DNA of 12,614 nt from Candidatus Levyibacteriota bacterium (GCA_016204525.1 JACQKO010000067.1:1-12614), one strand, 5' to 3'; shown: positions 1-6,764, counted from the stretch's first letter. Program-made: numbers and translations. The notes: generated by a model not told the origin, from the letters alone.

Positions 1-97
1 CAAAAAGGCCGTATATGGCAATTAAAATTATTAAGATAATTCTAAAAAGAACATCTTGATTTGAAAAGATATTTAGAAAGAAATTTATTATTTCCAT
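1..97 (-). CDS. N-terminus of an unrecognised membrane protein (cut by window edge)
   Basis: An ATG at 97 opens a minus-strand frame that stays open to the left edge and gives 32 visible residues. After a short amphipathic start (MEIINFFLNIF) there is a strongly hydrophobic segment (LFRIILIILIAIYGLF), so a transmembrane helix is likely. The ATG lies only 7 nt after the TGA of the PH-domain gene at 105, with no clear Shine-Dalgarno sequence, which suggests translational coupling in one operon. The family cannot be named from so little sequence. The tight spacing and hydrophobic start make it more likely a real gene than a chance frame. Confidence 0.55.
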   Translation of the reverse strand, partial: MEIINFFLNIFSNQDVLFRIILIILIAIYGLF

Positions 98-104
98 AAA
101 GAGA

Positions 105-734
105 TCATTTCAAGACTTTTTTTCCTATCATATCTGCGATTATTCTAACAATTTGAGCAGGTTCTGGCGCTCTGTCGAATTCAAAATTTGCTTGCGTTGC
201 AGCGGTTTGTATCAATACGTCTCCATAATTAAATACTGATCTTATAGCTCCTACTTGAGAATAAGAAACATCTTCAATAAGATTAAGTTTTGTCTCACTG
301 GCGTGCTTAAAAAGAATTCCTGAAACATCAAGGTCTATTATTCTCTTATTTGTTACAAGACCAACATTGAAATACCAAATAGTGAATTCAACAAGGATAA
401 AGCCAAAAACTATTAAATAATAAAAAAGGGTGGCAATTACTTGAGTCGTTCGTGATATTTGAAAAAAAGGAGTGAATAAATCGTTAAAAAGAAAAATTAG
501 CGGAGGAATAGAAATTAATATTAGAGCGGTAACAATCCAAGGGACGTTGGCTATTAGGTCGCGTCTTACGAGAAGTTTTATTTCCTCATCAGGCTCCTGA
601 TTTTCAAATACAACATTATCAGGATTAACCTCTAAAGAAGAGTAGAAATGCATGGAATTTTTATGGCTTGGTTGATTGGGAGACTTGGAGGGGTTTAATA
701 TAAATTCTCCGCTAAGATTATTTTCCTCTGGCAT
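105..734 (-). CDS. Membrane-anchored bacterial PH-domain protein
   Basis: A 209-residue protein. About 60 polar N-terminal residues are followed by two hydrophobic segments (about 65-87 and 98-122). Then comes a bPH2/YdbS-like domain beginning near residue 125 (YFNVGLVTNKRIIDLD), with the usual pattern of a basic 'TNKRII' strand, an 'IEDVSYSQVG' helix region and a 'YGDVLIQTA' strand. Such proteins are membrane associated in bacteria and their biochemical role is mostly unknown. The ATG at 734 is preceded by GGAGAAGG, 7 nt upstream, and by a TGC-TATAAT box at 768-776. This is therefore one of the genes here with a true leader of about 27 nt. It is related to the broken gene at 7041-7730, sharing the order two TM helices, 'TNRK/TNKR-II', 'GDV'. 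Family assignment is confident; function is not known. Confidence 0.85.
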   Translation of the reverse strand: MPEENNLSGEFILNPSKSPNQPSHKNSMHFYSSLEVNPDNVVFENQEPDEEIKLLVRRDLIANVPWIVTALILISIPPLIFLFNDLFTPFFQISRTTQVIATLFYYLIVFGFILVEFTIWYFNVGLVTNKRIIDLDVSGILFKHASETKLNLIEDVSYSQVGAIRSVFNYGDVLIQTAATQANFEFDRAPEPAQIVRIIADMIGKKVLK

Positions 735-767
735 AACGAGCCCTTCTCCAACGCTTCGGGCAAGCCT

Positions 768-776
768 ATTATAGCA
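768..776 (-). promoter_or_regulatory. Extended -10 promoter of the PH-domain gene
   Basis: On the minus strand the sequence reads TGC-TATAAT, a perfect -10 hexamer with the extended TGN element. There is no good -35 at 17 nt (ACAACA). The predicted start is near 761, giving a leader of about 27 nt that contains the GGAGAAGG ribosome-binding site. The -10 box lies within 10 bp of the stop codon of the upstream SpoIID gene (777-779). Confidence 0.65.
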
Positions 777-2501
777 TTATTGTTTTTCAGTGTTGTAGAG
801 CGGACCAACAATTTGGATATTCGCAGGGGCCCTGAGATTAAACCAGTTTTTGAATTCATCACCTGAGAAACTTTGTGAGCCTGCATCACCTGATACATTG
901 ACGGAAGTAGTTCGGCCGCCGGAGAAATCAACGTCAATTGATACATTCGAGACATTATTAAAAGGAGTGATGCCGCGATTTTGAAGCTCCTGTCGGACGC
1001 GAGATTCGTCCCACGTGTCTGTTCCTGCCGGGTTTGGTTTATCAGTTTGATAGATATGTTCTCCTATTGATGAATCTGCCTTTGCAAGTAGAATTACGTT
1101 GACAATGTCAGCAACTTCTGATGTCTTAAGCCAGGCAGTTTTGTTATATGATGCACGCGAACCCCAATCGCAGTAAAACCATGGCGATTCACGGTCATAA
1201 GCATTCGATTGTAGCTCGGAAAAACTTCCGGCCGCGCCGCTCGTTGTATCTGTTGCGTGTTTTGTCCAAGAAGTAGCGCTCCACCCCGGAAGTTCGGAAG
1301 TAGAAAGAATATATCCACCATGTGTGGATGAATACCAAGCTTTGATTGGCGTCCCGCCTTGCACCATGACCCAGCCGCGTGTTGCATTAACAGCCTCTTC
1401 CCATGCGCCCCCTTTAGGCCCAGGTTGAAAAACCTGGCAGGACTGAGTGGTGCAAATTGATCCTGCGCCATTGTTCGTATACGCTAAAGCATAAGAGCGG
1501 GCAGCCACAGCTTGGGCCTTCAAAGCCTCCATTGCAAAGTTTGAAGGCATCTCATAAATTCTCTTAACATACTCCTCAATATTGTAAGAACCATATCCGT
1601 CAACATTAATGTTTATATCTGTCGAAAAATCTTTTTTAAGTTCGTAGCTTGTATAATAGGCTTCAAGAATTTGCTCGACAGATTGTCCCGCGCGAGCCCT
1701 GCCATCAGCACCATATTGATTTAAGCCGGTCCTATTTGGGACTCCATACGTAAAGAAAGCAATTCTTGGCGAAAATCCCGGATCTTTTCCACGATCATCG
1801 GTGCATCCTGCAAGTGCCGTAGCGGCTGATCTTGGTATGTTTAATGCCGCGAGTCTTTGGCCTAAGATTTCTTTTTGGCGAGCGGACAACTTTGCGATTT
1901 CGGATGATAAAGAGGCTTGATAATCTTTTGCTCCTTTTACAACTTTTTCAATCTCTCCCTTTTCCTGTGCTAGCTTTTCTTTAATGCCAGCAAGTTTTGC
2001 CTCTTCTTCCTCAAGCTTAGCTTTTCGTTCCTCAAGACCCACAATCTTCAATGCTATTTGAGTAATGGCGTCTTTATCCCGATCAGCATCTCTTTTTTGA
2101 TAGATAATTATTCGAGTCACTTGCGCTGCATCCGCTTGAGAAATAAAAACTAAAAGAGGCGAGAGAAAATAACTTTTTATATAATAATCGCGGACTGTTT
2201 TGTTGAAAATATTTTTATTTTTTTCAAGATCCCGATATCCCTGATCTATTATTTTTTTCTTCTCGGCCAAATCGCGCTCGACAAATGCGACTCTGTCCTC
2301 GATCCCCTTAAGTTGTTTTTGGAGACTATTAAGTTGAGATTCAAGCGGCGCGGTTGCTTTTTGAGAGGCTGAGAGCGCCGATTGTAATTCGGTCAATTTT
2401 TTATTGATGTCATCCAATTCGTCTGAAAATACTTGTGGGACTACAAAAAGTCTAAAAACGAACAAAACACCCACGAGGAAGAAAAAGAGAACTTTTCTCA
2501 T
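777..2501 (-). CDS. Secreted SpoIID-domain peptidoglycan hydrolase with PcsB-like coiled coil
   Basis: A 574-residue exported protein. Residues 1-26 form a signal peptide (MRKVLFFFLVGVLFVF..., likely cleaved after VFS). Residues about 28-115 and 140-215 are heptad-rich coiled coil, with a PcsB/CwlO-like segment between them (SYFLSPLLVFISQADAAQVT). Residues about 245-480 form a SpoIID/LytB domain with the core 'EEYVKRIYEMP', 'MEALKAQAVAARSYAL', the C350/C355 pair in 'CTTQSCQVF', and 'SSTHGG' at 391-396. In sporulating Firmicutes SpoIID is a lytic transglycosylase acting on glycan strands stripped of stem peptides. The Glu of 'YEMP' (E317) is at the place of the catalytic acid. The last 60 residues form another small beta-rich segment. 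No sporulation genes are nearby, so a role in wall remodelling or cell separation is inferred. The start at 2501 fits both the signal peptide and a leaderless promoter. Confidence 0.9.
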   Translation of the reverse strand: MRKVLFFFLVGVLFVFRLFVVPQVFSDELDDINKKLTELQSALSASQKATAPLESQLNSLQKQLKGIEDRVAFVERDLAEKKKIIDQGYRDLEKNKNIFNKTVRDYYIKSYFLSPLLVFISQADAAQVTRIIIYQKRDADRDKDAITQIALKIVGLEERKAKLEEEEAKLAGIKEKLAQEKGEIEKVVKGAKDYQASLSSEIAKLSARQKEILGQRLAALNIPRSAATALAGCTDDRGKDPGFSPRIAFFTYGVPNRTGLNQYGADGRARAGQSVEQILEAYYTSYELKKDFSTDININVDGYGSYNIEEYVKRIYEMPSNFAMEALKAQAVAARSYALAYTNNGAGSICTTQSCQVFQPGPKGGAWEEAVNATRGWVMVQGGTPIKAWYSSTHGGYILSTSELPGWSATSWTKHATDTTSGAAGSFSELQSNAYDRESPWFYCDWGSRASYNKTAWLKTSEVADIVNVILLAKADSSIGEHIYQTDKPNPAGTDTWDESRVRQELQNRGITPFNNVSNVSIDVDFSGGRTTSVNVSGDAGSQSFSGDEFKNWFNLRAPANIQIVGPLYNTEKQ

Positions 2502-2511
2502 CGGAGATTCT

Positions 2512-2520
2512 ATTATAACA
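2512..2520 (-). promoter_or_regulatory. Extended -10 promoter of the SpoIID gene, near-leaderless
   Basis: The minus strand reads TGT-TATAAT, followed by 10 nt and then the ATG at 2501. Initiation about 7 nt after the box would leave a leader of only 3-4 nt. There is no Shine-Dalgarno sequence between box and start, and no good -35 element. Confidence 0.6.
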
Positions 2521-2581
2521 AATCAAGTCCGGCAGGTTACTCTGAGCCAGCAACGCAGATCGAGAGGTATGCGCGAGGTTG

Positions 2582-2654
2582 TGGGCATGCTTGGATTCGA
2601 ACCAAGGACATCTAACTTATAAGGTTAGCGCTACTACCGCTGAGCTACATGCCC
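2582..2654 (-). tRNA. tRNA-Ile with anticodon UAU
   Basis: A 73-nt cloverleaf. The acceptor stem is GGGCATG/CATGCCC. The D arm is GCTC/TAGC with one weak pair. The anticodon stem CTAAC/GTTAG is perfect, with loop CTTATAA (anticodon TAT at 2621-2619). The variable loop has five bases, the T arm is CTTGG-TTCGAAT-CCAAG, and the discriminator is A. CCA is not encoded (the next bases are CAA). The anticodon reads AUA. Most bacteria instead read AUA with a CAU tRNA modified to lysidine by TilS, so this is a minority solution. Identity as Ile is inferred from the anticodon. Confidence 0.93.
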
Positions 2655-2668
2655 GGATTTCGAACCTT

Positions 2669-2697
2669 ATTATATCAAGATTGGGGCTAAACTTGAA
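2669..2697 (-). promoter_or_regulatory. Promoter of tRNA-Ile(UAU)
   Basis: The minus strand has TTCAAG, a 17-nt spacer and TATAAT preceded by TGA (extended -10). The predicted start is near 2662, about 8 nt before the first base of the mature tRNA. Confidence 0.6.
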
Positions 2698-2698
2698 G

Positions 2699-2741
2699 CT
2701 TTGATCTGTGGGAATCGGCTATAAATCCGTGGGAATCAAAG
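2699..2741. repeat. Inverted repeat enclosing two direct 9-bp repeats
   Basis: CTTTGAT at 2699-2705 is the reverse complement of ATCAAAG at 2735-2741. Between them GTGGGAATC occurs twice, at 2708-2716 and 2729-2737, 21 bp apart (about two helical turns). The element lies between the stop of the VirD4-like gene (2753) and the tRNA-Ile promoter. There is no T-tract, so it is not an obvious intrinsic terminator. A protein-binding site or weak terminator is possible; no function is claimed. Confidence 0.5.
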
Positions 2742-2752
2742 TAGTCCGTATG

Positions 2753-5170
2753 TTATATCGAGCCGCCGGGGCCAAGGTTGCCTTCCGGACCTTTCTCAAC
2801 TCTCGCTTTTATATCCCCCAAAACCTCATAGAGCCTTGATCTTTTTGCTATCTCTGCCTCAATTAATTCGCGAGGCTTGCCGAATTTGAGCCTCGATAGT
2901 TCTCGAATCAATTCTGCCACTCTTGGATTTTCAAGTTTCTTTTCCTCGGCAAGATTTCTTGTCAAGTCAAGTGAGAATGGAGTTGTGGGTTCGGCGTCAA
3001 TTAGAGTTTTTACATATGCATGGAATCGCTCAACATTAATTAAGTCTGCTTCATTAAACACCGGCTGAAATTCGTGCTGGAGATAATTTGCATCAGAAAC
3101 TCCAACCCGGAATGAAATTATTGTTCCGACATTTCCAAAAATTGCGTTTTTAACGTCCTCTTCAATCTGTCCAATAAACTGGTTCGCGACAGTTAAGTTG
3201 AGTCGATATTTTCGGGCTTCAGATAATATCTGCCCAAAGTCGGGGGTGGCAAAATTTTGAAACTCATCTACGTAAAGATAAAAATCTCGTCTCTGGTCTT
3301 GGGGAATATCTTGTCTTGACATTGCGGCCGCAAGGATTTTAGGAACAAGAATTAATCCTAAGAAACTTGAATTATCTTCGCCGATCTTCCCCTTGGCAAG
3401 AGAGATTAAAAGAATTTTCCCCTGATCCATTACTTCACGAAATGAGAACGCACTTCTTCCTTGGCCAATAATATTTCTCATCATGCGGTTTGTGACAAAA
3501 CGGCCAAATTTTGAAACTATGTAATCAAGAACTTCAGACTTGTGAAAATCTGAAGTCTGGGCAATCTGGTCAGTCCAGTAGCGGCGCACTATTGGGTCTT
3601 GAACTTTTGGCAATAGCTCTTGAACAAAGGAGGAATCGGTTAAAACTCGGACTACTTCAACAAAAGTATTGCCGGGCTCAGACATTACGGTTAACATTGC
3701 GTTTCTAATTGCGTGTTCAAATCGCGGCCCTATAATTCCGGTTTTATTCGGATCATAAAGCTTATACATAAGCCCAATGATTGAAGTTACTATTAAATCT
3801 TTTTGTTCCTCGGTCTGAACGTCCAACATGTTTAGTCCCATTGGGCGTTGGGTATCCGAGGGATCAAACAGAATGACGTCTTCTGCGCGGTCCGCCGGAA
3901 TAAGAGGGAGTAACATGTCTATTGTATCGTGCGGATCAATGAAGCAAACCCCATATCCTGCGCGAATATCTTGCAAGATCATATCCTTTAAGAATTCCGA
4001 TTTTCCCACGCCTGTCTTACCTATAATATACATGTGCCTGCGTCTATCGTCATCCCCAATATATACAGGTCGAGAAATCCCACGATAAATGCTTTTACCT
4101 ATATATAAACCCTTACTTGGAATATTTGCAGGAGCCGGCGCAACCCTGGCGCCAAGCCAATGAATAGACGGCGTCTCAACCGTTTTATTTGGGAAATGAA
4201 AAATTGTTGCCAGCTCCTCAGTTGTTAAAACGCCTGGATTGTTTGGAAGAAGTGGGAGTTGGCGATAGATAAAATCAACTATCGCCATTCCCTTGAAGAA
4301 TCTTTGTTTTATTTTGTCAAAAGAATTGAAAGAAGAAAATTGTGAAAATGAGCCAACAATATTTGCAAGATGAGCATCTGCCGATTCTTTAGTTTGCGAA
4401 ACAGAGAGCATTCTTATATGTGTCTCAAATCCTGGTTTTATAATCTTTTGCTCAATTGCCTCAAGCTCCTTTTGGTCAACCGAATATTTTGCAGTCTCAG
4501 GATTTGCCTCTGCCTTTTTTGTACTTGTAATATATGAGCGGCCCCTCTTTTTCCAAGTATCGCTAGTTGAAGTAATTAAAATTTGAAGAGCCGCCGCCTC
4601 TCCTTCCTGCATTTTTCCTAATGTGCTTGTGATTGATGAGAGAGGGTCAACCGCAAGATCTTTATAGGTTTTTATTGGAAGATAGTGCGCTTTCGAAAGT
4701 CTTAATTGAGCGTATGCAATTTTTCCCGGAATCTCAAAGAGATTGTATTCGTCGACCTCCAAAATTTGGGCATCTGGATAACTTCCGTGAATTTGCTTTT
4801 CGACCATATCCCGCAATTTGTTAGGAACCCCCACATAAAATCTAATATCCTGGGGTTTTGCGACTATTTCAAAAGAGATTACGTCAGGAGCCTTAAGAAA
4901 TCCAAAAACGCCTTTCGTGCCTTTTATTGAGGTAAGACTAGAAAACAATTGTTCGGCAGCGTCAATTTTTATTTCATTTTCTCGCGGCAAAGAAACCTCA
5001 AGGAGAGTTGTGTCGAGTGCCTTATCATGTCTTTCGCGGGATTTGCGCCAAAAGGACGCTGCCAAGAAGATTCCAGCAAGACACGCAATAATTATAGATG
5101 CCAGTAAGAAGGATAAAAGAAATATAAAAGCCAGATTAATAATGGCTTGGGAGAATGAATCAAGCTGCAC
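2753..5170 (-). CDS. Membrane-anchored VirD4/TraG-like ATPase (type IV secretion coupling-protein family)
   Basis: An 805-residue protein. An N-terminal hydrophobic region (about 10-40) anchors it, followed by about 330 residues without a recognisable catalytic motif. The AAA/RecA-type motor then shows Walker A GKTGVGKS at 384-391, 'FIDPHD' at 410-415, Walker B 'LYVDEFQNF' at 632-640 and the downstream 'ANQFIGQI' at 662-669. This order is typical of the VirD4/TraG/TraD coupling ATPases and related HerA/DUF87 ATPases. They move DNA or protein across membranes using ATP. The start is GTG at 5170, chosen because AAAGGAG lies 8 nt upstream and because it overlaps the end of the 112-aa gene by 11 nt, so the two are translationally coupled. 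No relaxase, VirB4 or pilin gene is in view, so the cargo is unknown. A Walker-containing membrane motor is near certain; the conjugation role is inference. Confidence 0.88.
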   Translation of the reverse strand: MQLDSFSQAIINLAFIFLLSFLLASIIIACLAGIFLAASFWRKSRERHDKALDTTLLEVSLPRENEIKIDAAEQLFSSLTSIKGTKGVFGFLKAPDVISFEIVAKPQDIRFYVGVPNKLRDMVEKQIHGSYPDAQILEVDEYNLFEIPGKIAYAQLRLSKAHYLPIKTYKDLAVDPLSSITSTLGKMQEGEAAALQILITSTSDTWKKRGRSYITSTKKAEANPETAKYSVDQKELEAIEQKIIKPGFETHIRMLSVSQTKESADAHLANIVGSFSQFSSFNSFDKIKQRFFKGMAIVDFIYRQLPLLPNNPGVLTTEELATIFHFPNKTVETPSIHWLGARVAPAPANIPSKGLYIGKSIYRGISRPVYIGDDDRRRHMYIIGKTGVGKSEFLKDMILQDIRAGYGVCFIDPHDTIDMLLPLIPADRAEDVILFDPSDTQRPMGLNMLDVQTEEQKDLIVTSIIGLMYKLYDPNKTGIIGPRFEHAIRNAMLTVMSEPGNTFVEVVRVLTDSSFVQELLPKVQDPIVRRYWTDQIAQTSDFHKSEVLDYIVSKFGRFVTNRMMRNIIGQGRSAFSFREVMDQGKILLISLAKGKIGEDNSSFLGLILVPKILAAAMSRQDIPQDQRRDFYLYVDEFQNFATPDFGQILSEARKYRLNLTVANQFIGQIEEDVKNAIFGNVGTIISFRVGVSDANYLQHEFQPVFNEADLINVERFHAYVKTLIDAEPTTPFSLDLTRNLAEEKKLENPRVAELIRELSRLKFGKPRELIEAEIAKRSRLYEVLGDIKARVEKGPEGNLGPGGSI

Positions 5171-5498
5171 GTTTTAGTCTCCTTTCTTCCTGTTTTCTCT
5201 TAAATAGTAAATTCCACCTTGAGGGATCATCAAGCTTTCCTATATCGTTCGGCGTCTGAGGAGCCACCGTTGTACCACGTTCTACCTCAAACTGTGCGGA
5301 GTCGAGAACTTGAGGTTCTGTTAAAACTTGAGTCAGTTCTCCTGTTGTTTTTACACCATGAGCTGAAAGCTCAGAATGGATTCTTCCCAAATGCTCCATA
5401 TCATGAACTGTTTCTACATGAGGCGAGACATCAGGATGAACAGAGGGCATTACAGCCTCTCCCGCAGGTTTTACAATTTCTTTTGCACTATCTTGCAT
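5160..5498 (-). CDS. Small hypothetical protein coupled to the VirD4-like ATPase
   Basis: 112 residues starting at the ATG at 5498. The protein is mostly polar, with acidic and Pro/His-rich N-terminal half (VHPDVSPHVETVHDM), a middle region predicted helical, and a basic C-terminal tail (LLFKRKQEERRLKRAA). It has no transmembrane helix, signal peptide or recognised domain. It overlaps the ATPase start by 11 nt. An upstream in-frame ATG at 5579 would add 27 residues, but a TTGCCG-N17-TATCAT promoter sits inside that extension and ends 6 nt before 5498, so the shorter form is preferred. As first gene of a two-gene unit it may be a partner or adaptor of the ATPase, which is inference only. Confidence 0.75.
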   Translation of the reverse strand: MQDSAKEIVKPAGEAVMPSVHPDVSPHVETVHDMEHLGRIHSELSAHGVKTTGELTQVLTEPQVLDSAQFEVERGTTVAPQTPNDIGKLDDPSRWNLLFKRKQEERRLKRAA

Positions 5499-5504
5499 GG
5501 ATAC

Positions 5505-5533
5505 ATGATAGCACAAGCGTGCGCCGTCGGCAA
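5505..5533 (-). promoter_or_regulatory. Leaderless promoter of the 112-aa / ATPase operon
   Basis: On the minus strand: TTGCCG, exactly 17 nt, then TATCAT preceded by TGC (extended -10), then 6 nt and the ATG at 5498. Initiation 7 nt past the -10 box falls on the A of the ATG, so the mRNA would have no leader. The arrangement nearly duplicates the promoter at 5926-5954. Confidence 0.7.
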
Positions 5534-5639
5534 CCAAATCAGCCTCGCAAAAAAGTAACAAGAGAGTAACAGAATCCATGAGCTTGCGGCTTGAAGCCTA
5601 GTTGCTTGCCCGCCTCTGGAAGGACTACGTTGGAACCTA

Positions 5640-5918
5640 TTATGCCACCAAGTTAAGCTGGTCAAACACGACCATATTTTTGGGCGCTCCTTGAGCTTCA
5701 ACTTGGTCGAGTAGTTCTTTAATATTCTCTGCTACAGCGATGCGTTCCTCTCTGTATACAGCAACCCACTTAGAGCCTAATTCATCTACCCACGCGTTCA
5801 TGTTCTCGTGAAGAAAATGCAAATCCCGACCGAATTGTTCTTCTTGCGGTGTCGCACGCCTTATTCTCATAAAGGGTTCTCTTGCTACTCTAGAACTATC
5901 AAATTCTTGTTTAGTCAT
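5640..5918 (-). CDS. Probable DUF5678-domain protein
   Basis: 92 residues starting at the ATG at 5918. A longer open frame continues upstream through both tRNA-Ser genes, but that part encodes tRNA and is not real coding sequence. The centre reads 'WVDELGSKWVAVYREERI' (43-60) followed by 'AVAENIKELLDQVEAQG' (61-77) and a hydrophobic strand 'NMVVF' (81-85). This matches the shape of DUF5678: a 'KWVA' strand, a turn, then a helix of the 'D/N-x-KELL' type. The function of the family is not known. The start has no classical ribosome-binding site but has a leaderless promoter 7 nt upstream. The assignment is from memory of the family pattern. Confidence 0.7.
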   Translation of the reverse strand: MTKQEFDSSRVAREPFMRIRRATPQEEQFGRDLHFLHENMNAWVDELGSKWVAVYREERIAVAENIKELLDQVEAQGAPKNMVVFDQLNLVA

Positions 5919-5925
5919 GTACGAA

Positions 5926-5954
5926 ATGATACCACCAAATTTTTTAAAAGGCAA
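5926..5954 (-). promoter_or_regulatory. Leaderless promoter of the DUF5678-like gene
   Basis: On the minus strand: TTGCCT, exactly 17 nt, then TATCAT preceded by TGG (extended -10), then 7 nt and the ATG at 5918. The -35 box begins 4 nt after the encoded CCA end of tRNA-Ser(GCU). The predicted transcript starts 0-1 nt before the ATG. Confidence 0.7.
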
Positions 5955-5958
5955 ATTG

Positions 5959-6045
5959 TGGCGGAGGGTGTGGGAGTCGAACCCACTGGACCCTTGCGGG
6001 TCATGGTTTAGCAAACCATCCTCGTTACCGTCTGAGTCACCCTCC
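5959..6045 (-). tRNA. tRNA-Ser(GCU)
   Basis: 87 nt including an encoded CCA. The acceptor stem is GGAGGGT/ACCCTCC. The anticodon stem is ATGGT/ACCAT with loop TTGCTAA (anticodon GCT at 6012-6010). A long variable arm folds as GACCC-GCAA-GGGTC, as expected for a class II tRNA. The T arm is GTGGG-TTCGACT-CCCAC and the discriminator is G. It reads AGC/AGU. It follows tRNA-Ser(UGA) after 12 nt, probably in one transcript. Confidence 0.96.
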
Positions 6046-6057
6046 AAAATTAAAATG

Positions 6058-6145
6058 TGGCGGAGGGTACAGGATTCGAACCTGTGAAGGGATTGCTCCC
6101 TCGAGTTTTCAAGACTCGTGCAATTGGCCGCTATGCGAACCCTCC
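6058..6145 (-). tRNA. tRNA-Ser(UGA)
   Basis: 88 nt including an encoded CCA. The acceptor stem (GGAGGGT/ACCCTCC) and discriminator G are identical to those of the neighbouring tRNA-Ser(GCU). The anticodon stem is CGAGT/ACTCG with loop CTTGAAA (anticodon TGA at 6111-6109). The variable arm is long (GGGA-GCAA-TCCC) and the T arm is ACAGG-TTCGAAT-CCTGT. It reads UCA and, by wobble, other UCN codons. Confidence 0.96.
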
Positions 6146-6158
6146 ATTTGGCTTCAAT

Positions 6159-6187
6159 ATTATATCTGATAACACCCAATCCAACAA
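6159..6187 (-). promoter_or_regulatory. Promoter of the tRNA-Ser pair
   Basis: The minus strand has TTGTTG, 17 nt, then TATAAT. The predicted start near 6152 is 7 nt before the mature 5' end of tRNA-Ser(UGA). Confidence 0.7.
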
Positions 6188-6197
6188 GCAGAGTAGA

Positions 6198-6758
6198 CTA
6201 GGGCTTTATAATTCTTGAGGCAAGGAGAACAAGGATTATTCCGGAGGCATTAAGAATAAAAGAGAGGATCAGGAAAGTTCCGCTTTTCATTTTTGATATT
6301 CCCATAAGAGTAACTCCGAACTCGTCAGGCAAAGGTGATGCAATAACTATTGCCCCAAAAACCGGGAAAACCCAGTGAAAATATTTTGTGTGAAGTATTT
6401 TTTGCAAGTTATGGTTGTGATCCAGACTGTCATAGATCGGTTTGACTTCATTAATAAGTCTATCCCTAACAAATCGGAAGAGCAAAAAATCACCTAGCAC
6501 GCCTCCGGCCCCGGCAATTATTCCTAACAAAAGAATGTTTAATTTTTCAGCCAAAACAAGTAGGGTCACTATTCCCGTAGCGACGCCTAGAGTTGAAACA
6601 AAAGCAATTCCGGCAAAAAATCCTCCTATATAACCATAGCTTCCAAGATTTAGCAAGAAATTATGAAAAGGTTCGTATCTACCCAAAAAGAAGGCAAAAA
6701 TCAATGAGACAAAAAGAAAAGTGAGATTTTTATACTTCCAGGATTTCCAATAGCGCAT
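6198..6758 (-). CDS. VTT/DedA-like polytopic membrane protein
   Basis: 186 residues with about five hydrophobic segments (about 11-26, 42-57, 60-95, 128-143, 160-183). A Gly-rich pair ('GSYGYIGGFFAGIAF', 'GIIAGAGGVLGDFLLFRFVR') is followed by a polar loop. Then comes 'ASPLPDEFGVTLMGISKMK', at the place where VTT/DedA (SNARE-associated) proteins carry a re-entrant Pro/Gly segment. Family members act as lipid scramblases or transporters, but the substrate cannot be read here. The ATG at 6758 follows a TGA-TATACT box by 6 nt, so the gene is predicted leaderless and separately transcribed from the 80-aa gene 52 nt upstream. An alternative is an unrelated small membrane exporter family. Confidence 0.65.
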   Translation of the reverse strand: MRYWKSWKYKNLTFLFVSLIFAFFLGRYEPFHNFLLNLGSYGYIGGFFAGIAFVSTLGVATGIVTLLVLAEKLNILLLGIIAGAGGVLGDFLLFRFVRDRLINEVKPIYDSLDHNHNLQKILHTKYFHWVFPVFGAIVIASPLPDEFGVTLMGISKMKSGTFLILSFILNASGIILVLLASRIIKP

Positions 6759-6764
6759 TAAATA

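Noticed and set aside
5499..5579. Longer start (5579) for the 112-aa gene
   Set aside because: It has no ribosome-binding site, and a TTGCCG-N17-TATCAT promoter lies inside the extension 6 nt before the ATG at 5498.
5580..5639. Terminator hairpin GGCT-TGA-AGCC between the 92-aa and 112-aa genes
   Set aside because: The stem is only 4 bp, and the T-run (T6) lies far downstream of it, so it does not form a convincing intrinsic terminator.
5932..5965. Hairpin between the tRNA-Ser(GCU) end and the next gene (CCAC-AATTT / AAATTT-GGTGG)
   Set aside because: The pairing is imperfect and overlaps the promoter of the DUF5678-like gene. It is better explained as promoter sequence than as a terminator.
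5919..6179. N-terminal extension of the DUF5678-like frame to an ATG at 6179
   Set aside because: The extension runs straight through both tRNA-Ser genes and its translation is tRNA sequence read as protein. The promoter and ATG at 5918 define the real start.
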